NCBI RefSeq assembly: GCF_900637185.1 | Contig: NZ_LR134352.1 | Location: 3,400,001 to 3,464,000, forward strand | Length of the DNA stretch: 64,000 nt | Source: Nocardia asteroides | Lineage (GTDB): Bacteria > Actinomycetota > Actinomycetes > Mycobacteriales > Mycobacteriaceae | Direction of reading: 5' to 3' | In this document: positions 56,890-64,000 of the stretch, piece by piece | Position numbering within the stretch: position 1 is the first letter of the stretch | Layout: each line of letters begins with the position of its first letter | Translations under genes and position numbers: made by a program | The notes under the pieces: generated by a model | Database searches by the model: none | What the model saw: the letters and a program-made list of their open reading frames with translations, nothing else | Told to the model about the DNA's origin: nothing

Positions 56890-58767
56890 TCATCGGTGGT
56901 TAAGGTGGTTGCCGGGCAGTTCGGCCAGGGCGATCCGCTCGCCGAGCGCGCACAGCTCGCCGACCAGATCGGGGCGCCGGGTCAGCCGGGGATTGCGCAC
57001 CGCGTCGTTGACCACCGTGGTGACGGCGTGGATCAGCACCCGCGCGGTCGGCATGCTCAGCTCGGGCCGCACCGACTGCAGCAACCGGGCCCAGCCGATG
57101 ATGCCCTCGCGGTGGATGCGCCGGTACCTGGCCGCGGCGGCGGCGGGCAGATTCCGCGCCTCGCTGACCGCGGTGCCAACGAGATCGGTTCTGTCCATGG
57201 CGAAATGGACGTAGTACCGCAGCAGCAGGCGCAGCGAATCCCGGGGATCGCCGCCCTCGGCGAGCGCGCGCTCGGTGTACTGCTGGATCCACCGGTTGTT
57301 GCGGTCGATGATCTCGTCGAGCAGATCGGACTTGCTCTCGAAGTGGTGGTAGAGTGCGGGCCCGCGCACCCCGACCGACGTGCCGATGTCCTCGATGCTG
57401 ACCGCGGCGAACCCGCGTTCGCTGAACAGCTGGGCGGCGGCGGCGATCAGCTGCTCGGTCCGCAGCTCGGAATCCGGGTCGGCGGGCCCGTCGCCGGACC
57501 CGGTGGCGCCGATGACCGCCGCACCCCGCGAGACTCCGGCGTCGATCACGGCGTCCACGGCGGCGTCGAGCACCCGCGCGAAGGCGTCGTCGGGCAGCCG
57601 GGTGCGATGGTTGGACGGGCTGGTCACCACCGAGAGCACCACCCAGCCGAGCGCGTCACGGTCGGCGGCGGTGATGCCGGGGCGGCGCGCCTGGACGGCG
57701 GCGCCGATCCGGTGGGTCAGCCGCACGGATCGGGCCAGCACGCCCATCCGGTCGACCGGGGTCAGGCTGCGGAACTCGAGCTGCCACAGCCGGGCCAGGC
57801 CCCGGGTCTCGAGCGAGACCCGTACCAGCGCGGGCAGTGAGGCGTCGGCGGGCGCGCCGTCGGCGCACGCGGTCTCCACCCGCTCCAGGATCAGGTCGAG
57901 CCCTTCGCGCAGGCAGGATCCCAGCAGTTCCTGCTTGGTGCGGAAGTGCCGGTACAGGGCGCCGCTGGTGATGCCGACGGCGGTGGCGATGTCGGCCATG
58001 GACGTGCGGTGGTAGCCGTGTTCGGCGAAGGCGTCGCTGGCGGCGCGCAGGATCGTCGCCCTGCGGTCGCGGGGCCTGCGGCGGACCGGTGGCTCCGTGG
58101 GCGTGGCCGGTTCCGTGGTCGCCCGGGCGTCGGTGGCGCCGAGGCCGCCCAGCAGCATGCGCAGCAGTTCGTCGGTGAGCTGGTCGACGGTGGCGTCCAC
58201 CCAGCCCGCGGTCCAGTCCCGCATCAGGCCGTCGACCGCGCCGACGAAGGTGGCCGCGGTCAGCCGGTGGTCGCGGCGCGCGAGTTCGCCACGACCGGCG
58301 AAACTGTCGAACAGCGCGCACATCAGATCGACCCAGCGGGCCCGGCTCTGTCGGCGCTGTTCCTCCATCCGCGCGCTGACGCCAGCGATCTCGACGAACG
58401 CGATTCTGGCGCAGCGCGGATCCCGGGTGACGTAGGACAGGTACGCGCGCACCATGGCGCCCGCGCGACCGGCCAGCGGCAGGTCGTCGACCCGGGCGAC
58501 CTCGTCGAGGACGTGCTGTTCGACGATGCTGTCGAGGTGCAGGTGCAGCTCGGCGAGCAGGTCTTCGAGGGTGTCGTACTCCTGGTAGAACTGCCGCGTC
58601 GACAGGCCGGCGGCCTGGCACAGGTCGGCCAGCCGGGTCTGCCGGTATCCGGGGCCCGCGCCGAAGGCCTCCAGCCCGGCCTCGCGGAACCGGGCCCGGC
58701 GTTCGGCCTGCCGTTCGCTCGCCGACCGGCCGCCGTACCGCCCTGTCGCCGATGCGACTCTGGCCAT
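56890..58767 (-). CDS. Triple TetR-domain regulator
   Basis: A single 625-residue protein with three TetR units. HTH 1 is at residues about 20-68 (QAERRARFREAGLEAFGAG, LADLCQAAGLSTRQFYQEYDTLEDLL), HTH 2 at 230-285 (DRRATILRAASDAFAEHGYHRTSMADIATAVGITSGALYRHFRTKQELL) and HTH 3 at 434-485 (RTEQLIAAAAQLFSERGFAAVSIEDIGTSVGVRGPALYHHFESKSDLL). Each is followed by its own helical ligand domain. All three HTHs are intact. TetR regulators normally carry one unit and act as dimers; three per chain is unusual. ATG 58767 follows TCAGGAGG. The order is triple-TetR, fadE5, tetR on one strand, suggesting lipid control. Confidence 0.9.
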   Translation of the reverse strand: MARVASATGRYGGRSASERQAERRARFREAGLEAFGAGPGYRQTRLADLCQAAGLSTRQFYQEYDTLEDLLAELHLHLDSIVEQHVLDEVARVDDLPLAGRAGAMVRAYLSYVTRDPRCARIAFVEIAGVSARMEEQRRQSRARWVDLMCALFDSFAGRGELARRDHRLTAATFVGAVDGLMRDWTAGWVDATVDQLTDELLRMLLGGLGATDARATTEPATPTEPPVRRRPRDRRATILRAASDAFAEHGYHRTSMADIATAVGITSGALYRHFRTKQELLGSCLREGLDLILERVETACADGAPADASLPALVRVSLETRGLARLWQLEFRSLTPVDRMGVLARSVRLTHRIGAAVQARRPGITAADRDALGWVVLSVVTSPSNHRTRLPDDAFARVLDAAVDAVIDAGVSRGAAVIGATGSGDGPADPDSELRTEQLIAAAAQLFSERGFAAVSIEDIGTSVGVRGPALYHHFESKSDLLDEIIDRNNRWIQQYTERALAEGGDPRDSLRLLLRYYVHFAMDRTDLVGTAVSEARNLPAAAAARYRRIHREGIIGWARLLQSVRPELSMPTARVLIHAVTTVVNDAVRNPRLTRRPDLVGELCALGERIALAELPGNHLNHR

Positions 58768-58856
58768 CGTCCTCGTCCTCCTGACACGGCGGCAGCCACT
58801 GTGGATACCGCTGTGTTCAGAGTACGGGATCGGGTCCCGGCGTTGGTGCCGAGCGC

Positions 58857-60191
58857 TCAGCTCCGGCTGTCGGCCCTGTTCGCGAGGGCGGCGGCGACCT
58901 CACGGGCCACCCGCTCACCGGACTCGATGGCGCCCTCGATGTACCCGGCGTGTTCGCTCGCGGTCTCGCTGCCCGCCCAGTGCAGATTGCCGACGGGTGC
59001 GCTGGGGTGGGGGAAGTAGCCCTCGTCGTGACCGAGGATCGGCAGCGCGGTGTACCCGCCTCCGACGTGCTCGTCCCGGTGCCACAGTTTGTCGTGCCAG
59101 CCTGCCGGGGTGAGGATGTCGGCGCCGAAACGCTCGGCGAGGGGGCCGAGGATCGTCGTACGCCGGGCCTCGTCGTCGAGCGTGTCCAGGGTGCGGGCGT
59201 CGGCGCCGGCGACGAGCACGCAGAGGTGGCCGGGGCCTTGCGGCGGGGAGGTGTCGAACACCGCCAGGCCGGGTTCGGTCAGCACGAGCATCTCCGCGTG
59301 GCCGCGGTCCCGCCAGAACGGGCGTTCGTAGACCGCGATCGCCTTGTAGACCGAGCCCATGTAGGTGTTGTCCTGCAAGCGGATTCGGTCCGCCGGTAGC
59401 GGCGGGTGGTGCGCGACGGTGGCGGCGACCGGCGCCGGCACCGTCACGACGGCCTTGTCGGCCCGGAACTCGCCGGACACGGTGTGGATCGTGACACCGG
59501 CGGCGTCGCGGTGGACGGCGGTGACCCGGCTGTCGTAGACGACACGGTCGCCCAGGTCGGTGGCGATCCGCTCGGCCAGCGTCCCCGCCCCGTCGACGAC
59601 CAGGCTGTCCTGGGCGCCGCCCGCGGTGGACAGCATCCCGGGGAGCCCGCCCTGGTAGCGCACCAGCGCGAGGAGTGCGGGCACGGAGAAGCGGTCGAGA
59701 TCGGCGGTGGACGACACCGCCAGGATCACCTCCAGCAGGCGCCGGGTACGACGCCCCGGCACCCGGCGCAGCCACTCCCGCATGCTCCGGGAACGCCACG
59801 ACCCGGGCACGCCGAGCCGCGACAGGATCTCCAGGACCAGCAGCGTCGCGACGGCGGGCACCGGGTTCCTCAGCTCACCGGCACCGTCGACGACGGTCGG
59901 CCTGGCGGGGGTGCGCATCGCGAAGACGGGGAGGCCGAGTTCGGCGGCCAGCGCGGCGAATCGGTGGTGGCCGTGCCCGATCCACTGACCGCCGAGGTCG
60001 ACGCGCGAGCCGAGCGCGGTCGTCTCCGCCAGCACCCGCCCGCCCGGCCTGCTCGCCGACTCCAGGACGACCACGTCGATGCCCTGCCCGCGCAACTCCC
60101 TGGCCGCGACGAGGCCGGCCATGCCCGCGCCGATCACCGCCACGGTCGCCGTGCGGGGGAGTTCGGGGCCGTCGGATTTCTGCTGGGTCAT
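58857..60191 (-). CDS. Flavin amine oxidase family protein
   Basis: A 444-residue FAD enzyme: VAVIGAGMAGLVAARELRGQGIDVVVLESASRPGGRV (residues 17-53) is the dinucleotide fold, RVDLGGQWIGHGHHRF follows, and NLHWAGSETASEHAGYIEGAIESG is the C-terminal flavin motif. This is the monoamine/polyamine oxidase family; the substrate is probably an amine. It is divergent across a promoter region that carries the shared 13-base motif at 60259-60271, and so is probably controlled by the TetR at 60328. Confidence 0.87.
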   Translation of the reverse strand: MTQQKSDGPELPRTATVAVIGAGMAGLVAARELRGQGIDVVVLESASRPGGRVLAETTALGSRVDLGGQWIGHGHHRFAALAAELGLPVFAMRTPARPTVVDGAGELRNPVPAVATLLVLEILSRLGVPGSWRSRSMREWLRRVPGRRTRRLLEVILAVSSTADLDRFSVPALLALVRYQGGLPGMLSTAGGAQDSLVVDGAGTLAERIATDLGDRVVYDSRVTAVHRDAAGVTIHTVSGEFRADKAVVTVPAPVAATVAHHPPLPADRIRLQDNTYMGSVYKAIAVYERPFWRDRGHAEMLVLTEPGLAVFDTSPPQGPGHLCVLVAGADARTLDTLDDEARRTTILGPLAERFGADILTPAGWHDKLWHRDEHVGGGYTALPILGHDEGYFPHPSAPVGNLHWAGSETASEHAGYIEGAIESGERVAREVAAALANRADSRS

Positions 60192-60258
60192 GTCGTCTCA
60201 CTCCAAGGGGGTGCGCGGGCCTGCCGAGACCTCCGTGCGTGCGACGGAAGCCATACTA

Positions 60259-60271
60259 AGTCGGACAGCCG
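60259..60271. promoter_or_regulatory. TetR operator copy 1 (AGTCGGACAGCCG)
   Basis: The 13-base sequence AGTCGGACAGCCG lies upstream of the minus-strand amine oxidase start (60191) and past the end of the tetR gene. The identical 13 bases recur at 61045-61057, upstream of the second amine oxidase. Both include a TCGG-N4-CCG(A/T) palindromic core. Confidence 0.6.
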
Positions 60272-60327
60272 TACGAGTTACGATAGAACGAGTGTGACCC
60301 ACGACGCAATACCCGGGCCGGGGCGGG

Positions 60328-60969
60328 TCAGGCCGAAGCGTCCGACCGGCGCGCGGTGCCGCGCGCGACCTGCTGCGGATCGGCGAACAGGATCAGCATG
60401 TCCAGGGCCTGGTCCAGGTCGCGGCGCGCGCGTTCGGCGTCCGGCCGGGCCGCGTACTGCAGGATCAGCCCGTCGATCTGCGCCAGCGCCAGGCGCCCCA
60501 GCGTGTCGAAGCCGACGGCGCACCGTTCGCCCGCGGCCTGGGCGGCCCGCTCGCAGAACTCGGTGACCACCGAGCTGTAGCGCTCGTACTGCAGCTGGGC
60601 CAGATGCCCCGCGGCGTCGCTGCGCAGCGAGTACGTCATGAGCTCGTACTGCATGATCTGCAGGCCGATCCGATGCTCGACCAGCTGGTCCCAGAACCCG
60701 GTGACCCCACGGCGCAACGCGTGCGCCATGCCCTGATCCAGCTCGAGCTGGGACCGCAGCGTCGCGGAGATGTCGGCGATGACGGCCGCGATCACCGCAC
60801 GCAACAACTGGTCCTTGGTGGGGAACACATAGTGCAACGTGCCCAGCGGAATTCCCGCCTCGGCGGCCACTGCTCGCAGCGTGGTGGCGGGCACGCCGAT
60901 CTCGCCGAGGACCTTGACGGCGGCGGCGACGATCTGCGCCTCACGCTCGGACGCCTTGACGTAAACCAC
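60328..60969 (-). CDS. TetR-family regulator of the amine oxidases
   Basis: A 213-residue TetR protein: HTH near residues 5-50 (EREAQIVAAAVKVLGEIGVPATTLRAVAAEAGIPLGTLHYVFPTKDQLL). GTG 60969 follows GACGAGGAG; the frame remains open further upstream but is outside the conserved fold. It sits between two amine oxidase genes, each with the same 13-base motif in front, so it probably represses both and itself in response to an amine. Confidence 0.88.
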   Translation of the reverse strand: MVYVKASEREAQIVAAAVKVLGEIGVPATTLRAVAAEAGIPLGTLHYVFPTKDQLLRAVIAAVIADISATLRSQLELDQGMAHALRRGVTGFWDQLVEHRIGLQIMQYELMTYSLRSDAAGHLAQLQYERYSSVVTEFCERAAQAAGERCAVGFDTLGRLALAQIDGLILQYAARPDAERARRDLDQALDMLILFADPQQVARGTARRSDASA

Positions 60970-61044
60970 GGGTTGCTCCTCGTCTGACCGGTACGCGAAA
61001 TTCCCGACAACTCTTGCACACCTCACTGTCGTGACCTATCTTAC

Positions 61045-61057
61045 AGTCGGACAGCCG
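61045..61057. promoter_or_regulatory. TetR operator copy 2 (AGTCGGACAGCCG)
   Basis: Identical 13 bases to 60259-60271, followed by ACCGA, giving a full TCGG-ACAG-CCGA palindrome. It lies between the tetR start (60969) and ATG 61078 of the second amine oxidase. Confidence 0.65.
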
Positions 61058-61077
61058 ACCGAGATTTGCGAGGGATC

Positions 61078-62433
61078 ATGACTGATGTCGATGTAGTGGT
61101 GGTAGGTGCCGGGCTCGCCGGGTTGACCGCGGCGCGCACGCTGCGCGCCGCCGGGCGCAGCGTGCGGGTGCTCGAGGCCAGGGACCGGGTCGCCGGCCGC
61201 AATCATGGGGGCACGTTGTCGAACGGCGTGCCGGTGGAACTCGGCGGCCAGTGGATCGGGCAGACCCAGACCGAGGTGCTGAAACTGGTCACCGAACTCG
61301 GCCTCGAGACGTTCCCGACGTACGACACCGGCGAATCGGTGACGCTGTACAACGGCGCCGTCACCCGCTACGGCGACGAGACCTTCGGCCTCTCGGAGTC
61401 GGCGGCCATGGAGGTGGGCAGGCTGCAGGCCGAATTGGAGGCGATCGCCGAGACGGTGTCGCTGTCGGCGCCCTGGGCCTCACCGCGGGCCGCCGAACTG
61501 GACCGCGGCACGCTCGACGAGTGGCTGCGCGCGAACACCACGAATGCCGAGGCGCTGGCGTTCTGGGCGGCGGTGGTGCCCGCGCTGTTCTCGGCGGAGT
61601 CCGCGGAGCTGTCGCTGCTGCATTTCCTGTTCTACATCAAGTCCGCGGGCATGCTCGACATCCTCGTCGGCGTCACCGGCGGCGCGCAGGAACTGCGGAT
61701 CGTCGGTGGCACACACCAGATCTCGGAGCGGCTCGCCGCCGAGCTCGGTCCCGAGGTGGTCACCCTCGACGCCCCCGTGCACACGATCGCCCAGGACGCT
61801 CAGGGGGTGCGTGTGTCCTACGACGGCGGCACGGTCACCGCCGAGCGGGTGGTCGTCGCGATCCCGCCGACGCTGGCGGGCCGGCTGCGATACCAGCCGG
61901 CGATGCCCGCGGCGCGCGACGGGCTCACCCAGCAGATCCCGATGGGTTCGGTGATCAAGATCCAGGTCGCCTATCCGACCCCGTTCTGGCGGGCCGACGG
62001 CCTCAGCGGATTCGCCTTCGACTTCGACGACGCGCTGTGCGTCACCGTCGACAACTCCCCGCCGGACGGCTCCTGCGGCGTGCTCGTCGGCTTCTTCGAA
62101 GGCGCGCACGCGCGCGTCGCGGCGCAGTGGAGCGCGGACGAACGCCGGGCCGCCGCCGTCGCGGCGCTGACGAAGCTGTTCGGTCCCGCGGCCGCCGCGC
62201 CGATCGACTACGTCGAAATGAACTGGATGGACGAGGAATACACGCGCGGCTGTTACGGCGGCAGGCTGGGCGCCGGGGTGTGGACCCAGTTCGGGGCGGC
62301 CCTGGCCGAACCGGTCGGCCGCATCCACTGGGCGGGCGCGGAAACCGCCGACGTCTGGAACGGCTACATGGACGGCGCCGTCCGATCGGGTCACCGCGCT
62401 GCCGCCGAGGTGCTCGCCCGCCTGGATTCCTGA
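61078..62433 (+). CDS. Flavin amine oxidase (putrescine-oxidase-like)
   Basis: A 451-residue FAD amine oxidase: DVVVVGAGLAGLTAARTLRAAGRSVRVLEARDRVAGRN (residues 4-41), VELGGQWIGQTQTEV, and VGRIHWAGAETADVWNGYMDGAVRSG at the end. Its length and several segments (GESVTLYNG, RLQAELEAIAE, FWRADGLSG, DEEYTRGCYGG) resemble Rhodococcus putrescine oxidase, but the usual VGGRT is VAGRN here, so specificity is uncertain. ATG 61078 follows GCGAGGGATC. Divergent from its TetR. Confidence 0.87.
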   Translation: MTDVDVVVVGAGLAGLTAARTLRAAGRSVRVLEARDRVAGRNHGGTLSNGVPVELGGQWIGQTQTEVLKLVTELGLETFPTYDTGESVTLYNGAVTRYGDETFGLSESAAMEVGRLQAELEAIAETVSLSAPWASPRAAELDRGTLDEWLRANTTNAEALAFWAAVVPALFSAESAELSLLHFLFYIKSAGMLDILVGVTGGAQELRIVGGTHQISERLAAELGPEVVTLDAPVHTIAQDAQGVRVSYDGGTVTAERVVVAIPPTLAGRLRYQPAMPAARDGLTQQIPMGSVIKIQVAYPTPFWRADGLSGFAFDFDDALCVTVDNSPPDGSCGVLVGFFEGAHARVAAQWSADERRAAAVAALTKLFGPAAAAPIDYVEMNWMDEEYTRGCYGGRLGAGVWTQFGAALAEPVGRIHWAGAETADVWNGYMDGAVRSGHRAAAEVLARLDS

Positions 62434-62475
62434 GGGAACCGATTCGCGTCGGACCCCGGCGCTACGCTGCCCGCC

Positions 62476-62775
62476 ATGAGTTCGCAGGAGTTCGAGTTCA
62501 CCGCCGAGGTGTGGCAGGCCCCGGCGGGAACCTGGCACTTCGTCGCGCTACCCGAGCCGGTCGCCGACGAGATCGCCGACCGTCACCCGCGCAGCGGGCC
62601 GGGCTTCGGCGCGGTCCCGGTGACCGTGACGGTCGGCGGCACCACCTGGTCGACCTCGCTGTTCCCGGACAAGGCGCGCGGCACCTACGTGCTGCCGATG
62701 AAGAAGCCGGTGCTGCGGGCCGAGGGGCTCGAGGCCGGAGACCGCGCCGGGGTCCGGCTGCGGACCGGTCGCTGA
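62476..62775 (+). CDS. DUF1905-domain protein
   Basis: A 99-residue beta-rich protein: FEFTAEVWQAPAGTWHFVALPEPVADEI, GFGAVPVTVTVGGTTWSTSLFPDK, YVLPMKKPVLRAEGLEAGDRAGVRL, the DUF1905 pattern. Function unknown. No ribosome site; TACGCT (62463-62468) lies exactly 7 bases before ATG 62476, so the transcript is probably leaderless. It ends 1 base from the convergent Ddn-like gene. Confidence 0.82.
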   Translation: MSSQEFEFTAEVWQAPAGTWHFVALPEPVADEIADRHPRSGPGFGAVPVTVTVGGTTWSTSLFPDKARGTYVLPMKKPVLRAEGLEAGDRAGVRLRTGR

Positions 62776-62776
62776 C

Positions 62777-63265
62777 TCAGGCCGCGCGCGGGCGCAGGAT
62801 CACCACCGGGATCTCCCGGTCGGCCCAGGCCTGATACGCCTCGAAGTCGGCGTAGAGCTCGACCAGGATCGGCCACAACCGCGCGCGCTGCGCCGGATCG
62901 GCGGTCACCGCGCGGACCGCGATTCGCTCGCGGCCGATCTGCACGAAGGTGTCGGGCGTGGCGCACAGATTGCGGTACCACTGCGGATGCGTGGACAACC
63001 CGCCCTGCGACGCCACCACGACCGTGTCGGCGCCGTCGGCGAGAAACAGCAGCGGGGTGGTGTACTCGGCCCCCGACCGCCGGCCGCGATGCTCGAGCAG
63101 CAGGGTGGGTACCGGCTTCCGGAATCCCGCGCCCACCCGCCATGTCCCGCCGATCCGCCCGCCGGTGCGCCGGAACACCCACACCTGCACCGTGCTCATG
63201 AGCTTGAAGATCTTCGGCAGCATCGGCGAATCGAGGTGCTTCGGGCGCGGCGGTGTAGCGGTCAT
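62777..63265 (-). CDS. F420-dependent nitroreductase/quinone reductase (Ddn family)
   Basis: A 162-residue split-barrel protein: TVQVWVFRRTGGRIGGTW, LLLEHRGRRSGAEYTTPLLFLADG (phosphate-binding Ser/Arg), and STHPQWYRNLCATPDTFVQIG are the Ddn signature. It uses reduced F420 to reduce quinones or nitro compounds. Weak ribosome site (CATGACCGC region); divergent from the DUF1254 gene across an operator-like repeat. Confidence 0.87.
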   Translation of the reverse strand: MTATPPRPKHLDSPMLPKIFKLMSTVQVWVFRRTGGRIGGTWRVGAGFRKPVPTLLLEHRGRRSGAEYTTPLLFLADGADTVVVASQGGLSTHPQWYRNLCATPDTFVQIGRERIAVRAVTADPAQRARLWPILVELYADFEAYQAWADREIPVVILRPRAA

Positions 63266-63273
63266 GAACTGTA

Positions 63274-63303
63274 ACCATACATTCTGCTCATAGTTTGTAT
63301 GGT
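63274..63303. promoter_or_regulatory. Candidate operator between the Ddn and DUF1254 genes
   Basis: Perfect 8-bp inverted repeat ACCATACA (63274-63281) and TGTATGGT (63296-63303), spacer 14, in an AT-rich patch 8 bases before ATG 63265. It probably serves a repressor not seen in this window. Confidence 0.5.
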
Positions 63304-63405
63304 GAGGTTTGCTTCATCCGAAACGGATGAGGTCCGCCGGCCGGTCCTCGCCCTACCGTCGGAACCGGTGCTCGGATCGCCACAATCCACCGTGATGGAG
63401 GGGCC

Positions 63406-64000
63406 ATGTCCATATTGTCCGACGATCTGCGAACGCTGAGCCGCGAAGCGTATGTGTACCTGTATCCGCTGGTGACGATGGATGCCACCCGGCGTCAGCA
63501 GATCAACGGCTCGGCGGCGGACAAACCCGGATTCGGTCCGCCGAACCGGTTCCATCACATCCGGACCTTCCCGGATGCCGAGTTCCGCGCGGTCGTGCGC
63601 CCCAACTTCGACACGCTGTACTCCAGCGCGTGGATCGACCTCGTCGACGGCCCGGTCCGGATCCACATTCCCGACAGCGGCGGGCGCTACTACATGCTGC
63701 CCATCCTCGACGCGTGGACCGATGTGTTCGCGAATCCGGGAGCACGTACCACCGGCACGGCGGCCCAGGACTACCTACTGGTCGGCCCCGGGTACACGGG
63801 CGACGTTCCGGCCGGGCTGCCGGTCATCCAGGCCCCGACGCCGCATGTCTGGATCATCGGGCGCCCGCAGACGAACGGTCCCGCCGACTACGCCGCGGTC
63901 AACGCCTTCCAGGACGGGCTCGAGATCGTCGAGATCGGTCCGCGCGCACCGTTCGAACCGGATCCCGGCGTGGACACCACGGTGGAGCCGTTGCGTCTGG
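63406..64000 (+). CDS. DUF1254-domain protein (partial, 5' part)
   Basis: ATG 63406, after GGAGGGG, opens a frame that runs off the window (198 codons visible). LSREAYVYLYPLVTMDATRRQQ, RTFPDAEFRAVVRPNFDTLYSSAWIDL, GRYYMLPILDAWTDVFANPGART and TPHVWIIGRPQTNG are the DUF1254 signature. Members are often secreted, but no signal peptide is seen here. Function of the family is unknown. Confidence 0.85.
   Translation, partial: MSILSDDLRTLSREAYVYLYPLVTMDATRRQQINGSAADKPGFGPPNRFHHIRTFPDAEFRAVVRPNFDTLYSSAWIDLVDGPVRIHIPDSGGRYYMLPILDAWTDVFANPGARTTGTAAQDYLLVGPGYTGDVPAGLPVIQAPTPHVWIIGRPQTNGPADYAAVNAFQDGLEIVEIGPRAPFEPDPGVDTTVEPLRL

Noticed and set aside
62441..62465. GATT-N15-CGCTAC before DUF1905 as a SigF site
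   Set aside because: Two mismatches in the -10; the TACGCT leaderless box explains this start better.
1..64000. tRNA, rRNA, CRISPR, insertion sequences, prophage
   Set aside because: No tRNA-like arms, no spaced short repeats, and no transposase, integrase or phage protein was seen on either strand.

Overview
The window (about 70% G+C, dense short-gap operons, GTG starts, many TetR and flavin/F420-type oxidoreductases) looks like chromosomal DNA of a mycolic-acid actinomycete, most likely Nocardia or a close relative. Supporting this are genes whose closest remembered relatives are mycobacterial: a UsfY-type membrane protein, an anti-sigma/SigF pair, a FadE5-type acyl-CoA dehydrogenase, a PknK-type kinase/STAND fusion, a phthiodiolone-ketoreductase-like F420 enzyme and a Ddn-type nitroreductase. 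I see no tRNA, rRNA, IS element, phage gene or CRISPR array.

Layout. 1-1786: 3' end of an acyl-CoA carboxylase, a strong terminator and an F420-type oxidoreductase. 1797-28957: a stress-adaptation region holding the anti-sigma/SigF pair (12685-14028), KatE catalase with an SDR, a UsfY operon, CsbD, a Rho_N-domain protein, a CDGSH/heme-oxygenase-like operon, a pyruvate-oxidase-like/ornithine-decarboxylase operon, a four-gene redox operon, an FAD dehydrogenase with its TetR, and several small unknown proteins. 29263-36677: nuclease, small exported peptide, PucR regulator, an ECF41 sigma factor divergent from an FMN reductase-SnoaL fusion, and a rifamycin phosphotransferase. 36760-46706: the kinase/STAND regulator, TetR-controlled DUF2236 oxygenase and SDR, and a TetR-controlled beta-oxidation-like operon (thiolase, two SDRs, MaoC dehydratase). 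46724-50475: an MFS exporter behind a structured leader with a leader peptide, then a second stress cluster (zinc-ribbon protein, iron-permease-like protein, internally deleted topoisomerase IB, small paralogue of a gene at 23.6 kb). 50566-64000: family A DNA polymerase, SDR, ABM-like protein, a TetR/FadE5/triple-TetR block, two flavin amine oxidases around a TetR, DUF1905, Ddn-like and DUF1254 genes.

How it works together. The main hidden pattern is a set of promoters of the form G(T/A)TT-N15-GGGTAn with an invariant 15-base spacer. I find eight with the GGGTA core and four near-matches, in front of genes in both stress clusters. They match the known SigF/SigB-family promoter type and point to a local SigF regulon centred on the sigma gene at 13.2 kb, including several proteins of unknown function. 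Other notable points: a 54-bp near-palindrome that gives both divergent genes of the ECF41 locus the same promoter; one gene encoding three TetR units in tandem; an apparent attenuator (leaderless 10-residue leader peptide plus hairpins) before an efflux gene; a topoisomerase IB lacking its central catalytic segment; and several operator-like palindromes that recur around their TetR genes. All functional assignments come from reading motifs and remembered family features; no database search was run.
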